Below are positions 22,383-32,736 of a stretch of DNA of 64,000 nucleotides, one piece after another; within the stretch, counting starts at the first letter, position 1; every line of letters begins with the position of its first letter. The notes under the pieces were generated by a model. The model was given only the letters and a program-made list of their open reading frames with translations, ran no database searches and was not told the DNA's origin. The position numbers and the translations under genes are program-made. Source of the DNA: Zetaproteobacteria bacterium CG_4_9_14_3_um_filter_54_145 (GTDB lineage: Bacteria > Pseudomonadota > Zetaproteobacteria > Mariprofundales > Mariprofundaceae); the NCBI GenBank assembly GCA_002791575.1, contig PFXI01000014.1:24975-88974 (forward strand), written 5' to 3'.

Positions 22383-22535
22383 GTCAGCTCCATGGATATG
22401 CGATTTCTATCCCGCCCACCATTAGAAAGGTGTTTTGAAGATTGTGCAACTGTTTTCTCAGATCTGTTACATTTGACATAACTGTCATAATCGTCAATTC
22501 TCTGCCCTGATTTTTATCAGAGAGGGGGATCTCCT

Positions 22536-23165
22536 GTGACGTTGATAACAACAGGCAAGGCCGCCCGCATCTGCGGGGTCGGACTGAATACCATCAAGAG
22601 CTGGATCAAGGGTGGCCATATCAGGGGGATTCAGTTGCCCAGCGGCCACTGGCGCATTCCGGTCACGGAACTGGATCGTTTTCTGGCAACGTCTGTGTTG
22701 GCTGCAAAGGTGCGTAAAATTGCTGATCCCGAGATCAGCATGCCGAGCACAAAGCGCTCTCGTGTGCTGGTGGTGGATGATGACCCGCATATGCATGCCT
22801 TTGTTGAAGATACATGCCTGTTTGGTGGTATCGATGCCGAATTTCTCTTCTGCTCCGATGGTTTTGCCGGCCTGATCGAGATTGGTCGATTTAAACCGGA
22901 TCTGCTGGTGCTGGATATTATGATGCCGCAAATTAATGGCCTGGAGCTGATTCAGCGCCTGAAGCAGGATGAGGCGCTTGCCGCCACGATGCCGATTCTG
23001 GTCATGACAGGTGCCCAGGATAGAAGGCTGGTGATGCACCGGCTGGAGCAGAGCGGACCGGATGCGATCCTGCACAAACCGGTTGCTGCAGAGGCGCTTG
23101 TCGCAGCGGTGAGCAGGCTGCTGGCTGACCACGGATGTGAAAAGGTCGAAGTACATGGCAGTTGA
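22536..23165 (+). CDS. Response regulator with N-terminal MerR/excisionase-type HTH and C-terminal REC
   Basis: TGKAARICGVGLNTIKSWIKGGHIRGIQLPSGHWRIPVTELDRFL then VLVVDDDPHMHAF...LLVLDIMMPQINGLEL. Confidence 0.88.
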   Translation: MTLITTGKAARICGVGLNTIKSWIKGGHIRGIQLPSGHWRIPVTELDRFLATSVLAAKVRKIADPEISMPSTKRSRVLVVDDDPHMHAFVEDTCLFGGIDAEFLFCSDGFAGLIEIGRFKPDLLVLDIMMPQINGLELIQRLKQDEALAATMPILVMTGAQDRRLVMHRLEQSGPDAILHKPVAAEALVAAVSRLLADHGCEKVEVHGS

Positions 23166-23553
23166 GGATAGTCTGAAACATATTCTGATTGTTGATGATG
23201 ATCCGATACAGTTGGAGTATTATATAGCGGTGCTGGAGCATGAGTATCAGATCATGACAGCAAACGATATTGGCGAGGCTATCGACATGCTGACAGATGT
23301 TGCCCGGGTGGACGCTCTGATCTGTGATCTGCATCTGGGCTTTGCTCACAGCGGCGTGGATCTGTTGGCATGGGTAGAGACGCACAGGCCGGAGTTGATG
23401 AATCACAGCGTTATCATCAGCGGCGATGTTGTAGTCGATAGTGAGTCTTTTGCAGTGCCGGTTGTGTTTAAGCCACTTGAGCCGGCTCTGCTGACTCAGT
23501 CTGTGCAACAGTTACTGATGCCGACCGCCAGCCATTTCAGGTTGCGTGGTTAA
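23155..23553 (+). CDS. Response regulator receiver-domain protein
   Basis: HILIVDDDPIQLEYY...DALICDLHLG receiver motifs. Confidence 0.85.
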   Translation: MAVEDSLKHILIVDDDPIQLEYYIAVLEHEYQIMTANDIGEAIDMLTDVARVDALICDLHLGFAHSGVDLLAWVETHRPELMNHSVIISGDVVVDSESFAVPVVFKPLEPALLTQSVQQLLMPTASHFRLRG

Positions 23554-23572
23554 GCATCAGATGAGGTGATTG

Positions 23573-26500
23573 ATGGGAATCCGGAGTATCAGTGTAAGAA
23601 CATCACTGGTGGTGGGGGGGCTGGCTGCCCTGATGCTGCTGTTATGCTGGTCGTGGCTGGATCGCGTAGGCAATGCGCTGGCTGATCAGGAGGAGCAGGA
23701 ACGCGCACTGACCACCGCCAAATCGCTTGAGGCGAGCCTGCGCACGATCATGGTTACCGGCAGTGCACATATCGTGCGTGACTGGATGGCCCGGGTATCG
23801 GCACTGCCGGATGTCTCCGATGTGCGTATTTACCGCACCGATGGTAACGAGGCCTTCGTTGACCAGAAAACGCTCACAGCCGTGAACAGCTGGCTTGGTG
23901 AAACGCGCTTTGCCCAGGGGCAGGCAGAACGGGCCCCTGCCCATATTCAGGCTGATCGAGCCGATGCATTCAAGTCTGTTGCCGAATCGGCAAAGCCCTA
24001 CCTGCGCAAGGATGGCAAGGCACATATGACCCTGTTCTACCCGATCCGGGTGGAAGCGGCCTGCATGCAGTGCCACGGTTATGACCAGCATATCAATCGC
24101 GGTGTGCTGGCACTGTCGATCTCCACTGTTCAGTCAGCATCACTGGTTGCATCGCTGAAAGAACAGGCACTGATGATCTTTTTTGCCATGACACTACTGT
24201 TGGTGCTGTTCGTATGGCTCTATACGCAACGCACGATTCTCTCTCCTGTTGTCCGTTTTGCCGAAACTGCCCGCAGAATCGGTGCAGGAGACCGTTTGCA
24301 GCGCTTTGATCGCTCCCGCCATGATGAATTGGGCGAGTTGGCTGCATGCTCGAACTCCCTGCTGGAGCAGCTGGAGAAGGAGTTTGAAATCGAGCAGGGC
24401 CTGCGTATGCGTCAACAGGGATTGATGGATGCGACAATCAGCCTCTCGTCACAGAACATATCCACCGATGTGCTGACCTGCGTGGGTGAGTTGGCCATGC
24501 AGATGACGGGGGCAAAATATGCCATGCTCTCCCATCTGGATCAGCTGGGGGAGAAACAATTCATTGCGCTCGGCATGGATAAGAAGGCCGAAAATCAGAT
24601 TGATCATCTGCCTGAGGGCAAAGGCTTGCTTGGCCTGCTCTGGGCAGAGGGTGAAGTGGTGCGCAGCGATGATATCAGCAGCCACCCGGCCAGCTCCGGT
24701 TTCCCTGCGGGACATCCGCCCATGCAGCATTTTATCGGCGCTCCGATCAGGTTTGGCGGCCAGGTGATCGGCGTGCTTTATCTTACCGACAGAGCGGACG
24801 GTGAGCCGTTCAGTGAAGAAGATCAATCCGTCGTGCAGGCGCTCTCTGCTGCCTGTGCAGTGGCGCTGATCAATGCGCAGTCACAGGAGAAGCTCAGGCA
24901 TCTCAATGATGAACTGGAAGCGCAGGTGGCCGAGCGCACCCATGATCTGCAGTCATCGAACTCCCGGCTGCGCGCCCGTGAGGTGGAGCTGGAGATCATC
25001 AATGAGGAACTGGTTCAGGCCAGTGAGGCAAAAAACCAGTTTCTTGCCAACACCAGTCATGAACTGCGTACGCCGCTTAATGCGATCATCGGTTTTTCGG
25101 AGCTGATGGGCAATCCACACATGGGGCCGCTCAATGACAAGCAGCATCGCTATATCGATAATATTCATACCAGCGGCAAGCGCCTGTTGAATATCATCAA
25201 TGATCTGCTGGATATCAGCCGTATTGAAGCGGGTATGATGGTGATAGATGAGCAGGTATTTTCACCGCGTGAAGTGGCTGATCAGGTACTGGCTGAGATG
25301 AAGCAACTGGCCAAGGCCAAGCAACTGGAAATGACGCTGGAATCATCGATAACCACGGATACGATGATCAGAACTGATCGCGGCAAGCTGCACCAGATGA
25401 TGGTGAATCTGGTTGGCAACGCCATCAAGTTTACCGGTGGCGGCGGCAGTGTCGTTCTGTCGGTAGATGTCAATGCAGCGTCTGGCCGGGAAAGCGAGCT
25501 GATTGTGAGCGTGAAAGATAGCGGTATTGGTGTTTCATCTGCAGATATGGAAAAGATATTCGAGCCGTTTGTGCAGGCTCAAGGTGGCCTGTCGCGTGCT
25601 TATGAAGGTACGGGTCTGGGGCTGGCATTGACACGCAGGCAGGCGCGCCTGCTCGGTGGTGATGTCAGTGGCGAAAGCGAAGAGGGAATCGGCAGCATAT
25701 TTTCCATCCGCCTGCCGTTTGAGCCCGTGGTTGCAGGGTCTGAGCAGGCATCGCAGGTGCAGCCAGTGGGGAGACCGTATATAGGTATGACGGAGGTGGA
25801 GGAGGTCGTGCCCAGTCACGGACCGCGCCCATGCATCATTATTATTGATGAGCTGGCGGGCCGTCGTGCTGCTGTGGCTCGCTCGCTCGAGGATGAAGGC
25901 TGGTACGAGGCTATAGAGTGCGCAGATGTTCAGGCCGGTCTGCAGGCCGCCAGCCATCAGTTTCCGTTTCTGATTATGCTGGGCATGTCGGATGATGGAG
26001 AGATGACCCACAACAACCTGCAGGAGATTAAAATGCATCGGCCTATTCATGATACGCCGGTGATCCTGGTCGGCGGTGGGGCGGATGAACCGGAATACTC
26101 GATGGGTGAAGTCGGGATGATTGCCCAGGGCATGTCCCAGCATCAGATGATCGATGTGATCAGTCGCTACGGCCGGCTGATTCCGGCACGTGCGGCGGTG
26201 CCGACGGTACTGGTGATTGATGATGATGCCACGGTCCGCGAACTGCTGAAAGAGACGCTGGTGAACGGAGGCTATCGTACATTGCTGGCGGCTAGTGGCG
26301 AGGAGGGTATCAATAAGGCGATTGAGCGGGAGCCTGATCTGATTATTCTGGATCTGATGATGCCGGGCATGAATGGTTTTGATGTGATGACCAATCTGCG
26401 TCGGAACCCCTCTGTTGCTGATATTCCGGTGCTGATATTTACGGCCAAGGATCTGAGCCGGGAAGAGATTCTGCAGCTGGGGCATCAGGCGGATCGTGTG

Positions 26501-27076
26501 CTGCTCAAGGGCGACTCCAATCAGGTGGAGATTATGCGCCACCTGCAGCGTCTGGAGCTGCTCTATCCGGTACAGGCGCATCTGATTGATATGACACTCG
26601 GCTGCTTCAACCAGCGCTATATTCGACGTCGTCTGGCTCAGGAAGTGGCCAATGGTCTGCGTCATCAACTTGTGTTCTCGATGCTGGGTTGGGAGATGGA
26701 TGGTTATGCCGATTATGTCAAAGAACATGGTGAGCGTTGGGGCGTTGCTGCATTGAAGGATATGTCAGATACGGTGAAAGCGCTTATCCGCAATGGCGAT
26801 GTGTTTGCCAGAATATCGGAAAACCGCTTTGAAGTATTCCTGCCATCGGTTCCCCCTGCCGGGGCTGCACGGGTGGCTGAGAAGCTGCGACTGCGCATCC
26901 AGCATCAGCGCTTTCCGCTGCCAAAGGGAGCCGCATCCGGCCTTACCGCCTCATTCGGCGTGATTCACTTTCCGCTGGATGGCGATGATTCCGAGCAGCT
27001 GCTCAAACTGCTGGAGCAACGTATTGATGAAGCCTGCCAGAGTGGCGGCAATCACTGCGTAACGGGGGGAATCTGA
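23573..27076 (+). CDS. Hybrid histidine kinase (periplasmic CXXCH sensor, HAMP, GAF, HisKA, HATPase, REC-like domains, degenerate GGDEF-like)
   Basis: EAACMQCHGYDQH, NTSHELRTPLNAIIGFSELM, GTGLGLALTRRQARLLGG, VIDDDATVREL...IILDLMMPGMNGF, ARISENRFEVFLPS in place of GGDEF. Confidence 0.9.
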   Translation: MGIRSISVRTSLVVGGLAALMLLLCWSWLDRVGNALADQEEQERALTTAKSLEASLRTIMVTGSAHIVRDWMARVSALPDVSDVRIYRTDGNEAFVDQKTLTAVNSWLGETRFAQGQAERAPAHIQADRADAFKSVAESAKPYLRKDGKAHMTLFYPIRVEAACMQCHGYDQHINRGVLALSISTVQSASLVASLKEQALMIFFAMTLLLVLFVWLYTQRTILSPVVRFAETARRIGAGDRLQRFDRSRHDELGELAACSNSLLEQLEKEFEIEQGLRMRQQGLMDATISLSSQNISTDVLTCVGELAMQMTGAKYAMLSHLDQLGEKQFIALGMDKKAENQIDHLPEGKGLLGLLWAEGEVVRSDDISSHPASSGFPAGHPPMQHFIGAPIRFGGQVIGVLYLTDRADGEPFSEEDQSVVQALSAACAVALINAQSQEKLRHLNDELEAQVAERTHDLQSSNSRLRAREVELEIINEELVQASEAKNQFLANTSHELRTPLNAIIGFSELMGNPHMGPLNDKQHRYIDNIHTSGKRLLNIINDLLDISRIEAGMMVIDEQVFSPREVADQVLAEMKQLAKAKQLEMTLESSITTDTMIRTDRGKLHQMMVNLVGNAIKFTGGGGSVVLSVDVNAASGRESELIVSVKDSGIGVSSADMEKIFEPFVQAQGGLSRAYEGTGLGLALTRRQARLLGGDVSGESEEGIGSIFSIRLPFEPVVAGSEQASQVQPVGRPYIGMTEVEEVVPSHGPRPCIIIIDELAGRRAAVARSLEDEGWYEAIECADVQAGLQAASHQFPFLIMLGMSDDGEMTHNNLQEIKMHRPIHDTPVILVGGGADEPEYSMGEVGMIAQGMSQHQMIDVISRYGRLIPARAAVPTVLVIDDDATVRELLKETLVNGGYRTLLAASGEEGINKAIEREPDLIILDLMMPGMNGFDVMTNLRRNPSVADIPVLIFTAKDLSREEILQLGHQADRVLLKGDSNQVEIMRHLQRLELLYPVQAHLIDMTLGCFNQRYIRRRLAQEVANGLRHQLVFSMLGWEMDGYADYVKEHGERWGVAALKDMSDTVKALIRNGDVFARISENRFEVFLPSVPPAGAARVAEKLRLRIQHQRFPLPKGAASGLTASFGVIHFPLDGDDSEQLLKLLEQRIDEACQSGGNHCVTGGI

Positions 27077-27439
27077 ATGCCGCGTATACTGATTGTTGAC
27101 GATAATGCCATGAATCTGGAACTGGCCAGAGATGTGCTGGAAATGGACGGCTTCGATGTGGAAACAGCCGACTGCGGTGAAACGGGGGTGGCCATGGTTC
27201 GCAGCAGCCCCCCGGATCTGGTGTTGATGGATCTGCGCATGACCGGTATCAGTGGCCTGGAGGCGCTGGAGATCATCCGGCAAGATGGTTTTCACGACCT
27301 GCCTGTGGTGGTGTTGACGGCATCTGTCATGAAGGGTGAGAAGGAGCGCTTGATTCACATGGGGTTTGACGGTTTTTTGCAGAAGCCGATCGATGCAGGA
27401 TCATTCAGTGATGAGGTGGCATCATTTATCAAAGAGTGA
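27077..27439 (+). CDS. Single-domain response regulator
   Basis: ILIVDDNAMNLELARDVLEMDGF...LVLMDLRMTGISGLEAL...VVLTASVMKGE. Confidence 0.9.
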   Translation: MPRILIVDDNAMNLELARDVLEMDGFDVETADCGETGVAMVRSSPPDLVLMDLRMTGISGLEALEIIRQDGFHDLPVVVLTASVMKGEKERLIHMGFDGFLQKPIDAGSFSDEVASFIKE

Positions 27440-27466
27440 GTTTATACCTGCGTATGCAGGCTATGA

Positions 27467-28243
27467 TTATAGCGGGTGAAACCGCAGATTATTGACCCGG
27501 AAAAATTCGAACTGCTCTGCCGGTAACTGAAACGGTGCAGCCGCATGAATGGCGCGGATCAGGGATGCATCGAGTAACTCACTGCCGGAGCTTTCCAGAA
27601 TAATCACCGAGGCAATGTCACCATTGGGCAGTAGCTTCATCTCCACCAGCGGATCAGTGAGCGTACCGGCGCTTAACGGTACTTTCCAATGATCCTGTAC
27701 AGCCGCCTGCATCAGGGCGATATAACGCTCTTTCTCGGTCGTGGATAGCTGTTTGCCGGCCAGGTCCGCCAGCTCCGGTCGTGTGGTCTGTGCACGTTTG
27801 GCTGTACGGTCGCTTGAAGATGCAACTGGTGCAAAGGGATCGAAATTGTCATCTGCTTTGGCGGCCGCTTTGATCGCTTTTTCAGGTTTTACAACTGGTT
27901 TGGCAACCGCTTTGGGTTGCATGACCGGTTTGGGCTTCACCACCGGTTTTGGTTTTACGACGGGTTTCACTTTCGCTTTGACGATCGGTTTCGGTTTCGG
28001 CGGCTGCACGATTTTCGGCTTGCTTGCTTTCGGTTTGTTGTGCGCCTGTTGTTCGAGTTTAGCCAGCTCCTTGGCTGAGATCATCATCACTTCAATGCGT
28101 TTTAATGGCTCCGGCTTATGTTGCTGCTGCCACTGCGCGAGTACCAGTATGATAATGAGCACCAGCGCGTGCAGCAGCACTGCAAAGAGCAGGTCTGTCC
28201 TGTTCAGATCACCCGTGCTGTTAGCGGTGCGGCTCTGTGACAA
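27467..28243 (-). CDS. tolA: TolA/TonB-like energy transducer
   Basis: N-terminal TM, KPKPVVKPKPV-rich linker, C-terminal TonB/TolA-like domain; downstream of tolQR. Confidence 0.8.
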   Translation of the reverse strand: MSQSRTANSTGDLNRTDLLFAVLLHALVLIIILVLAQWQQQHKPEPLKRIEVMMISAKELAKLEQQAHNKPKASKPKIVQPPKPKPIVKAKVKPVVKPKPVVKPKPVMQPKAVAKPVVKPEKAIKAAAKADDNFDPFAPVASSSDRTAKRAQTTRPELADLAGKQLSTTEKERYIALMQAAVQDHWKVPLSAGTLTDPLVEMKLLPNGDIASVIILESSGSELLDASLIRAIHAAAPFQLPAEQFEFFRVNNLRFHPL

Positions 28244-28637
28244 GGCCGACCTTCTGGATGCCGGCTGTTTCCAGCAGGCTTAATATTTCTGCAACACGCC
28301 CGTAAGGGGTTTTGCTGTCGCCACGAATAAAAACAGGTAGTCCCGGCTTCTGTTGCCGCATGGCCTGAATACGCGGTGCCAGCTGTTTGATATCAATGGC
28401 GAGCTTTTGTATGTAGAGCGTGCCGTCGGCCTTGATGCTGACAACCAGCGGTTCCACGTTCTGCTGCATGGCTGGTGATTCTGCATCTGGCAGGTCGACA
28501 TTGACGCCCTGACTGAGCAGCGGTGCCGTGACCATAAAGATAATCAGCAGTACCAGCATGACATCGACCAGCGGGGTGACATTGATTTCACCCATCGGTT
28601 CGTTGCCTTTATCCCATTTACTTTGACCGGCCCACAT
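28221..28637 (-). CDS. tolR: TolR/ExbD family protein
   Basis: INVTPLVDVMLVLLIIFMVTAPLLSQGVNVDLP. Confidence 0.93.
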   Translation of the reverse strand: MWAGQSKWDKGNEPMGEINVTPLVDVMLVLLIIFMVTAPLLSQGVNVDLPDAESPAMQQNVEPLVVSIKADGTLYIQKLAIDIKQLAPRIQAMRQQKPGLPVFIRGDSKTPYGRVAEILSLLETAGIQKVGLVTEPHR

Positions 28638-28640
28638 AGA

Positions 28641-29330
28641 TTAATCCTTGATGTGGCGGGAGATGATATTCAGGAACTCGGAAGAGAACTGCTCCATATT
28701 CGCGCCCAGGCGTTTGAGGTCGGAGGTGAACTTGTTATAGGCAACCACGGCCGGAATCGCCGCAATCAGACCGAAGGCCGTGGCCACCAGCGCTTCGGCA
28801 ATGCCGGGTGCTACTGCGGTCAGGGCAGTATTTTTGGTCAGTGCGATACTCTGGAAAGCATTAACGATACCCCATACCGTGCCGAAGAGACCGATAAACG
28901 GCGATGTTGAACCGACGGTGGCCAGAAATGCCAGGTTGCGTGACAGCTTCTCGATTTCGCGGGAGAAGGCGGCATCAAGGGACCTGCGCACGCCGTCGAT
29001 ACCGCCGCCGGCGGTGATCTTGGCAGTTTGCCCCTGGCTGACATCGCGCCTTAAGCGCAGGAACTCACGGTAGCCGGCCTGGAATATATTAGGCAGCGAG
29101 CTATCCGGGTACTGCTGCGGAATACCGGCGAGTACCGTATCCATATCCGTACCACCCCAGAATGACTGCGAGAACAACTCCGCCTCGCGGCGTGTTTTCC
29201 GGTAGAGGCGCCATTTGTTAAAAATGATCGCCCACGACATCAGCGAGAGCAGGATCAGCAGGATCAATACCCCCTGCACAACGATGCCGGCATGAAGGAT
29301 CAGGTTAAGGATGGATAGATCCTGGTTCAT
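28641..29330 (-). CDS. tolQ: TolQ/ExbB proton channel protein
   Basis: FLATVGSTSPFIGLFGTVWGIVNAF, APGIAEALVATAFGLIAAIPAVVAYN. Confidence 0.95.
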   Translation of the reverse strand: MNQDLSILNLILHAGIVVQGVLILLILLSLMSWAIIFNKWRLYRKTRREAELFSQSFWGGTDMDTVLAGIPQQYPDSSLPNIFQAGYREFLRLRRDVSQGQTAKITAGGGIDGVRRSLDAAFSREIEKLSRNLAFLATVGSTSPFIGLFGTVWGIVNAFQSIALTKNTALTAVAPGIAEALVATAFGLIAAIPAVVAYNKFTSDLKRLGANMEQFSSEFLNIISRHIKD

Positions 29331-29755
29331 AAGTGCTCCTTATTCAGGTGATTCTGTAGTTTTTCACTTAGCGGCGCCGGAATACGGCTGACGCTGCCAT
29401 CCCTGCTTATGCAGGCCAGGCGGATGGTGGCTGTACAGAGTTCTCTGCGCGAGGCCTGATGGTAAATAGTCTGGCTAAAGGCGAGGCGGGCACCGCGCAG
29501 CTCAATCAGGGCTGTATCCACATCGAGCAGATCATTAAAGCGGGCTGGACTCTGGTAGCGTACATGTGCCTCGCTGACGGCGAACAGTACACCGAAGGCT
29601 GACTCGATACTGTCCAGCTCCAGCCCGATGGCACGCAAAAATTCAGTGCGGCCGCGCTCCATGAACTTCAGGTAATTGGCATAATAGACAACACCGCCAT
29701 GGTCGGTATCTTCATAGTAGACGCGCACGGGCAGGCTTTCTGAAAAGCGGGTCAT
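29327..29755 (-). CDS. ybgC: Acyl-CoA thioesterase YbgC
   Basis: [32 protein letters not shown] hot-dog thioesterase motif. Confidence 0.95.
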   Translation of the reverse strand: MTRFSESLPVRVYYEDTDHGGVVYYANYLKFMERGRTEFLRAIGLELDSIESAFGVLFAVSEAHVRYQSPARFNDLLDVDTALIELRGARLAFSQTIYHQASRRELCTATIRLACISRDGSVSRIPAPLSEKLQNHLNKEHL

Positions 29756-30801
29756 AGCAGAGACTCCTGTTTAGAACCTTGTTGCAGCGCGGCCGGCAGC
29801 TCTCTGTTCATATGGGCATAGGCCAGTGGTGTTGCTGTGCGGCCGCGCGGTGTGCGTGCAATCAACCCTTCCTGCAGCAGATAGGGCTCAAGCACATCCT
29901 CGATGGTGTCGCGCTCCTCGGAGATGGAGGCAGCGAGTGTATCGATGCCGACCGGTCCGCCACCGTACTTGTCGATCATCACCGCCAGCAGACGACGATC
30001 CTGATGATCCAGTCCGAGATGATCGACCTCCAGACGCTGCAGTGAGCTGTCGGCAACGCTGCCGGTAATGATGCCACTGTGCTCAACCTGGGCAAAATCG
30101 CGAACCCGGCGCAACAGGCGGTTGGCAATACGCGGCGTGCCGCGTGAGCGACGAGCGATCTCCTCAGCCCCGCTGTGGTCAGCCCGGATATTCAATAGTT
30201 TGGCAGAGCGCTCGGCGATAAGTGTCAGCTCCTGATGCGAGTAGAACTCCAGCCGTTCAATCACGCCGAATCGGTCACGCAGCGGATTGGTCAGCAGTCC
30301 TGCACGCGTGGTGGCGCCGACCAGCGTGAATCTCGGTATATCCATCTTGATCGGGCGGGCTGCAGGGCCCTGGCCGATAATCAGATCCAGCTGAAAGTCT
30401 TCCATGGCGGGATAGAGAATCTCTTCAACCTGCGGACTTAAACGATGAATTTCATCGATAAACAGCACATCGCCCTCTTCGATATTGGTCAGCATGGCCG
30501 CCAGATCGCCCGGCCGCTCAATGACGGGGCCCGAGGTGGCGCGGATATGCACGCCCATCTCCAGTGCAATAATATTGGCCAGTGTGGTTTTACCCAGCCC
30601 GGGAGGGCCGTAGAGAAGCACATGATCCAGTGATTCATGCCGTGCCCTGGCAGCCTGAATATAGACCGACAGGTTGGCGCGAATTTTTTCCTGGCCTACA
30701 TATTCATCGAGCTTTTTCGGCCTAAGGGCCGCATCCCAGTTGTCGGTCTGGTTGGCAGAACCATCAATCAGCCTCTCCTGCTGCTCTTCTTCGTCATGCA
30801 T
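29752..30801 (-). CDS. ruvB: Holliday junction helicase RuvB
   Basis: [47 protein letters not shown]. Confidence 0.98.
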   Translation of the reverse strand: MHDEEEQQERLIDGSANQTDNWDAALRPKKLDEYVGQEKIRANLSVYIQAARARHESLDHVLLYGPPGLGKTTLANIIALEMGVHIRATSGPVIERPGDLAAMLTNIEEGDVLFIDEIHRLSPQVEEILYPAMEDFQLDLIIGQGPAARPIKMDIPRFTLVGATTRAGLLTNPLRDRFGVIERLEFYSHQELTLIAERSAKLLNIRADHSGAEEIARRSRGTPRIANRLLRRVRDFAQVEHSGIITGSVADSSLQRLEVDHLGLDHQDRRLLAVMIDKYGGGPVGIDTLAASISEERDTIEDVLEPYLLQEGLIARTPRGRTATPLAYAHMNRELPAALQQGSKQESLL

Positions 30802-30803
30802 AT

Positions 30804-31370
30804 TCAGCTCATTGCCCTTAAGGCTGCGCGGAACATGCTTTCAAAGTCCGCCATTTCGACATGTTTGAGTGCAAGATCAATCTGTGCCGGTTTATAACCC
30901 AGGTTACTCAGGGCAGAGCGTACCTCATCGGCGCTGTTGCCAATAATCGATCCACCCTCAACGTGTACGCCGCCCAGCTTGCCCTGCAGCTCCAGAATCA
31001 GCCGTTGGGCGGTTTTTTTGCCGATGCCTGGGGTGCGGGCGATGGTCAGATCATCAGCCTGCTCGATTGCACGGATCAGCTCTTCCGTGCTGATACCACC
31101 CATCAGACTCAGTGCCATGCGCGCGCCAATACCGCTAACGCTGGTTAATTTGCGGAAAATATCCCGTTCACTGGCACTGCTGAAGCCGAACAGGGTGATC
31201 TGATCTTCCCGGACATAGGTATGAATGGAGAGCTCTGTAGCTTCCCCCTGTCGCAGTTTGCACAGTGTTTGCAGGCTGACGGTGACATCGTAGCCGATAC
31301 CGCCGATATCCAGCAGTACGGCGCCGGCCGGATCCAGTGTTCTGATGGTGCCGGATAGCCAGCCGATCAT
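30804..31370 (-). CDS. ruvA: Holliday junction helicase RuvA
   Basis: [10 protein letters not shown]-terminus, [32 protein letters not shown]. Confidence 0.97.
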   Translation of the reverse strand: MIGWLSGTIRTLDPAGAVLLDIGGIGYDVTVSLQTLCKLRQGEATELSIHTYVREDQITLFGFSSASERDIFRKLTSVSGIGARMALSLMGGISTEELIRAIEQADDLTIARTPGIGKKTAQRLILELQGKLGGVHVEGGSIIGNSADEVRSALSNLGYKPAQIDLALKHVEMADFESMFRAALRAMS

Positions 31371-31858
31371 CGTTGCTTGTCCATGATTGATTGCATCGGG
31401 GCATGATGCGCATGACAGATGGCAACGGCAAGTGCATCTGCTGCATCTTCAGCCAAAGGCTCCGGCGGATGCAGCAGCATACGTATCATATGCTGCACCT
31501 GCTCCTTGTCAGCGCGCCCGAAACCGACCACCGCCTGCTTCACTTTTGTCGGGGAGTAGGGCGATACACGCAGCCCGCAATCCATGCAGGCGGCGATCAA
31601 AGCACCGCGTGCCTGACCGAGTTTCAGCGCTGAATTTACATTTTTGGAAACAAAGACATCCTCGATGGCAGCCAGTCCCGGCCGGAATTCGTTGATAACC
31701 ACCTTCAGCCCGGTAAACAGCATGTGCAGGCGAGCATCAAAGTCGCCAGAGCCGCAACGGATGACGCTATGGTGTACGTGCTTGATGCGGTTGCCCTCTA
31801 CATCGATAATACCTATACCGGTTTTCAGTGAGCCGGGATCAACACCGAGAATGCGCAT
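31367..31858 (-). CDS. ruvC: Holliday junction resolvase RuvC
   Basis: MRILGVDPGSLKTGIGII, AIEDVFVSKNVNSALKLGQARGALI, EDAADALAVAICHAH. Confidence 0.97.
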   Translation of the reverse strand: MRILGVDPGSLKTGIGIIDVEGNRIKHVHHSVIRCGSGDFDARLHMLFTGLKVVINEFRPGLAAIEDVFVSKNVNSALKLGQARGALIAACMDCGLRVSPYSPTKVKQAVVGFGRADKEQVQHMIRMLLHPPEPLAEDAADALAVAICHAHHAPMQSIMDKQR

Positions 31859-31860
31859 CT

Positions 31861-32622
31861 TCAGTTCAGTCCTGAAATACGTTCCATCTCGGCATCGGAA
31901 ATATCGTAGTTGGCATAGACATGCTGTACATCGTCCAGATCTTCCAGACGCTCAATCAGGGCCAGTAGTTTCTCGGCGGCCTCGCCCTCAACCGCGATAC
32001 AGTTTTCAGGCAGCCAGGTGATTTCACAAAGTTCTGCTTCCAGCACTGCATCGTCCAGCGCCTGGTGCAGCGTGCCGAAATCGGCCGGTGCACAGATGAC
32101 GGTGGTGTAGCCGGCTTCGTTATCATCCTGAATATCGTCAGCGCCGGCCTCCAGCGCAATCTCCATCAACTGCTCCTGATCAACCGTGTCGTGTGCGAAG
32201 ATGCATTGACCCTTCTGGTGAAACATCCAGCTCACACAACCGGATTCGCCCATATGACCGCCACCCTTGTTAAAGGCGGAGCGGACATCGGCAACCGTGC
32301 GATTGCGATTGTCGGTCATGCAATCGACCAGAATGGCAACACCGGCCTGGCCGTAGCCTTCGTAACGGACCTCTTCAATATGAGTGCCATCCTCACCGCC
32401 GGTGCCGCGGGCTGTGGCGCGCTCGATATTGTCCTTGGGCATGTTGACACCCTTGGCGGCTGTGATTGCGGCACGCAGTCGCGGATTTGTAGCGGGATCA
32501 TCACCACCGAGACGGGCGGCAATGGTGATTTCTCGGATGTAACGGGTAAAAACCTGGCCGCGTTTGGCATCGACTGCCGCCTTTTTATGTTTGATGCTGG
32601 ACCATTTATTATGACCGGACAT
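31861..32622 (-). CDS. yebC: YebC/PmpR family regulator
   Basis: MSGHNKWSSIKHKKAAVDAKRGQVFTRYIREI. Confidence 0.96.
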   Translation of the reverse strand: MSGHNKWSSIKHKKAAVDAKRGQVFTRYIREITIAARLGGDDPATNPRLRAAITAAKGVNMPKDNIERATARGTGGEDGTHIEEVRYEGYGQAGVAILVDCMTDNRNRTVADVRSAFNKGGGHMGESGCVSWMFHQKGQCIFAHDTVDQEQLMEIALEAGADDIQDDNEAGYTTVICAPADFGTLHQALDDAVLEAELCEITWLPENCIAVEGEAAEKLLALIERLEDLDDVQHVYANYDISDAEMERISGLN

Positions 32623-32736
32623 GAAAGTTGCTCCCCATAAAAAAATCGGAGTGAACGATAGCACTCCGCTGCTTCTGCTTCTGCGTTTTGGCGTGAGGGT
32701 GGCAGGGTGTAAACGGAGCTGCCCCCATGGTTGTCG

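Noticed and set aside
25535-26728. 397-aa minus-strand ORF opposite the hybrid kinase
   Set aside because: Antisense to a well-supported kinase; His/Gln/Asn-rich composition typical of antisense frames.
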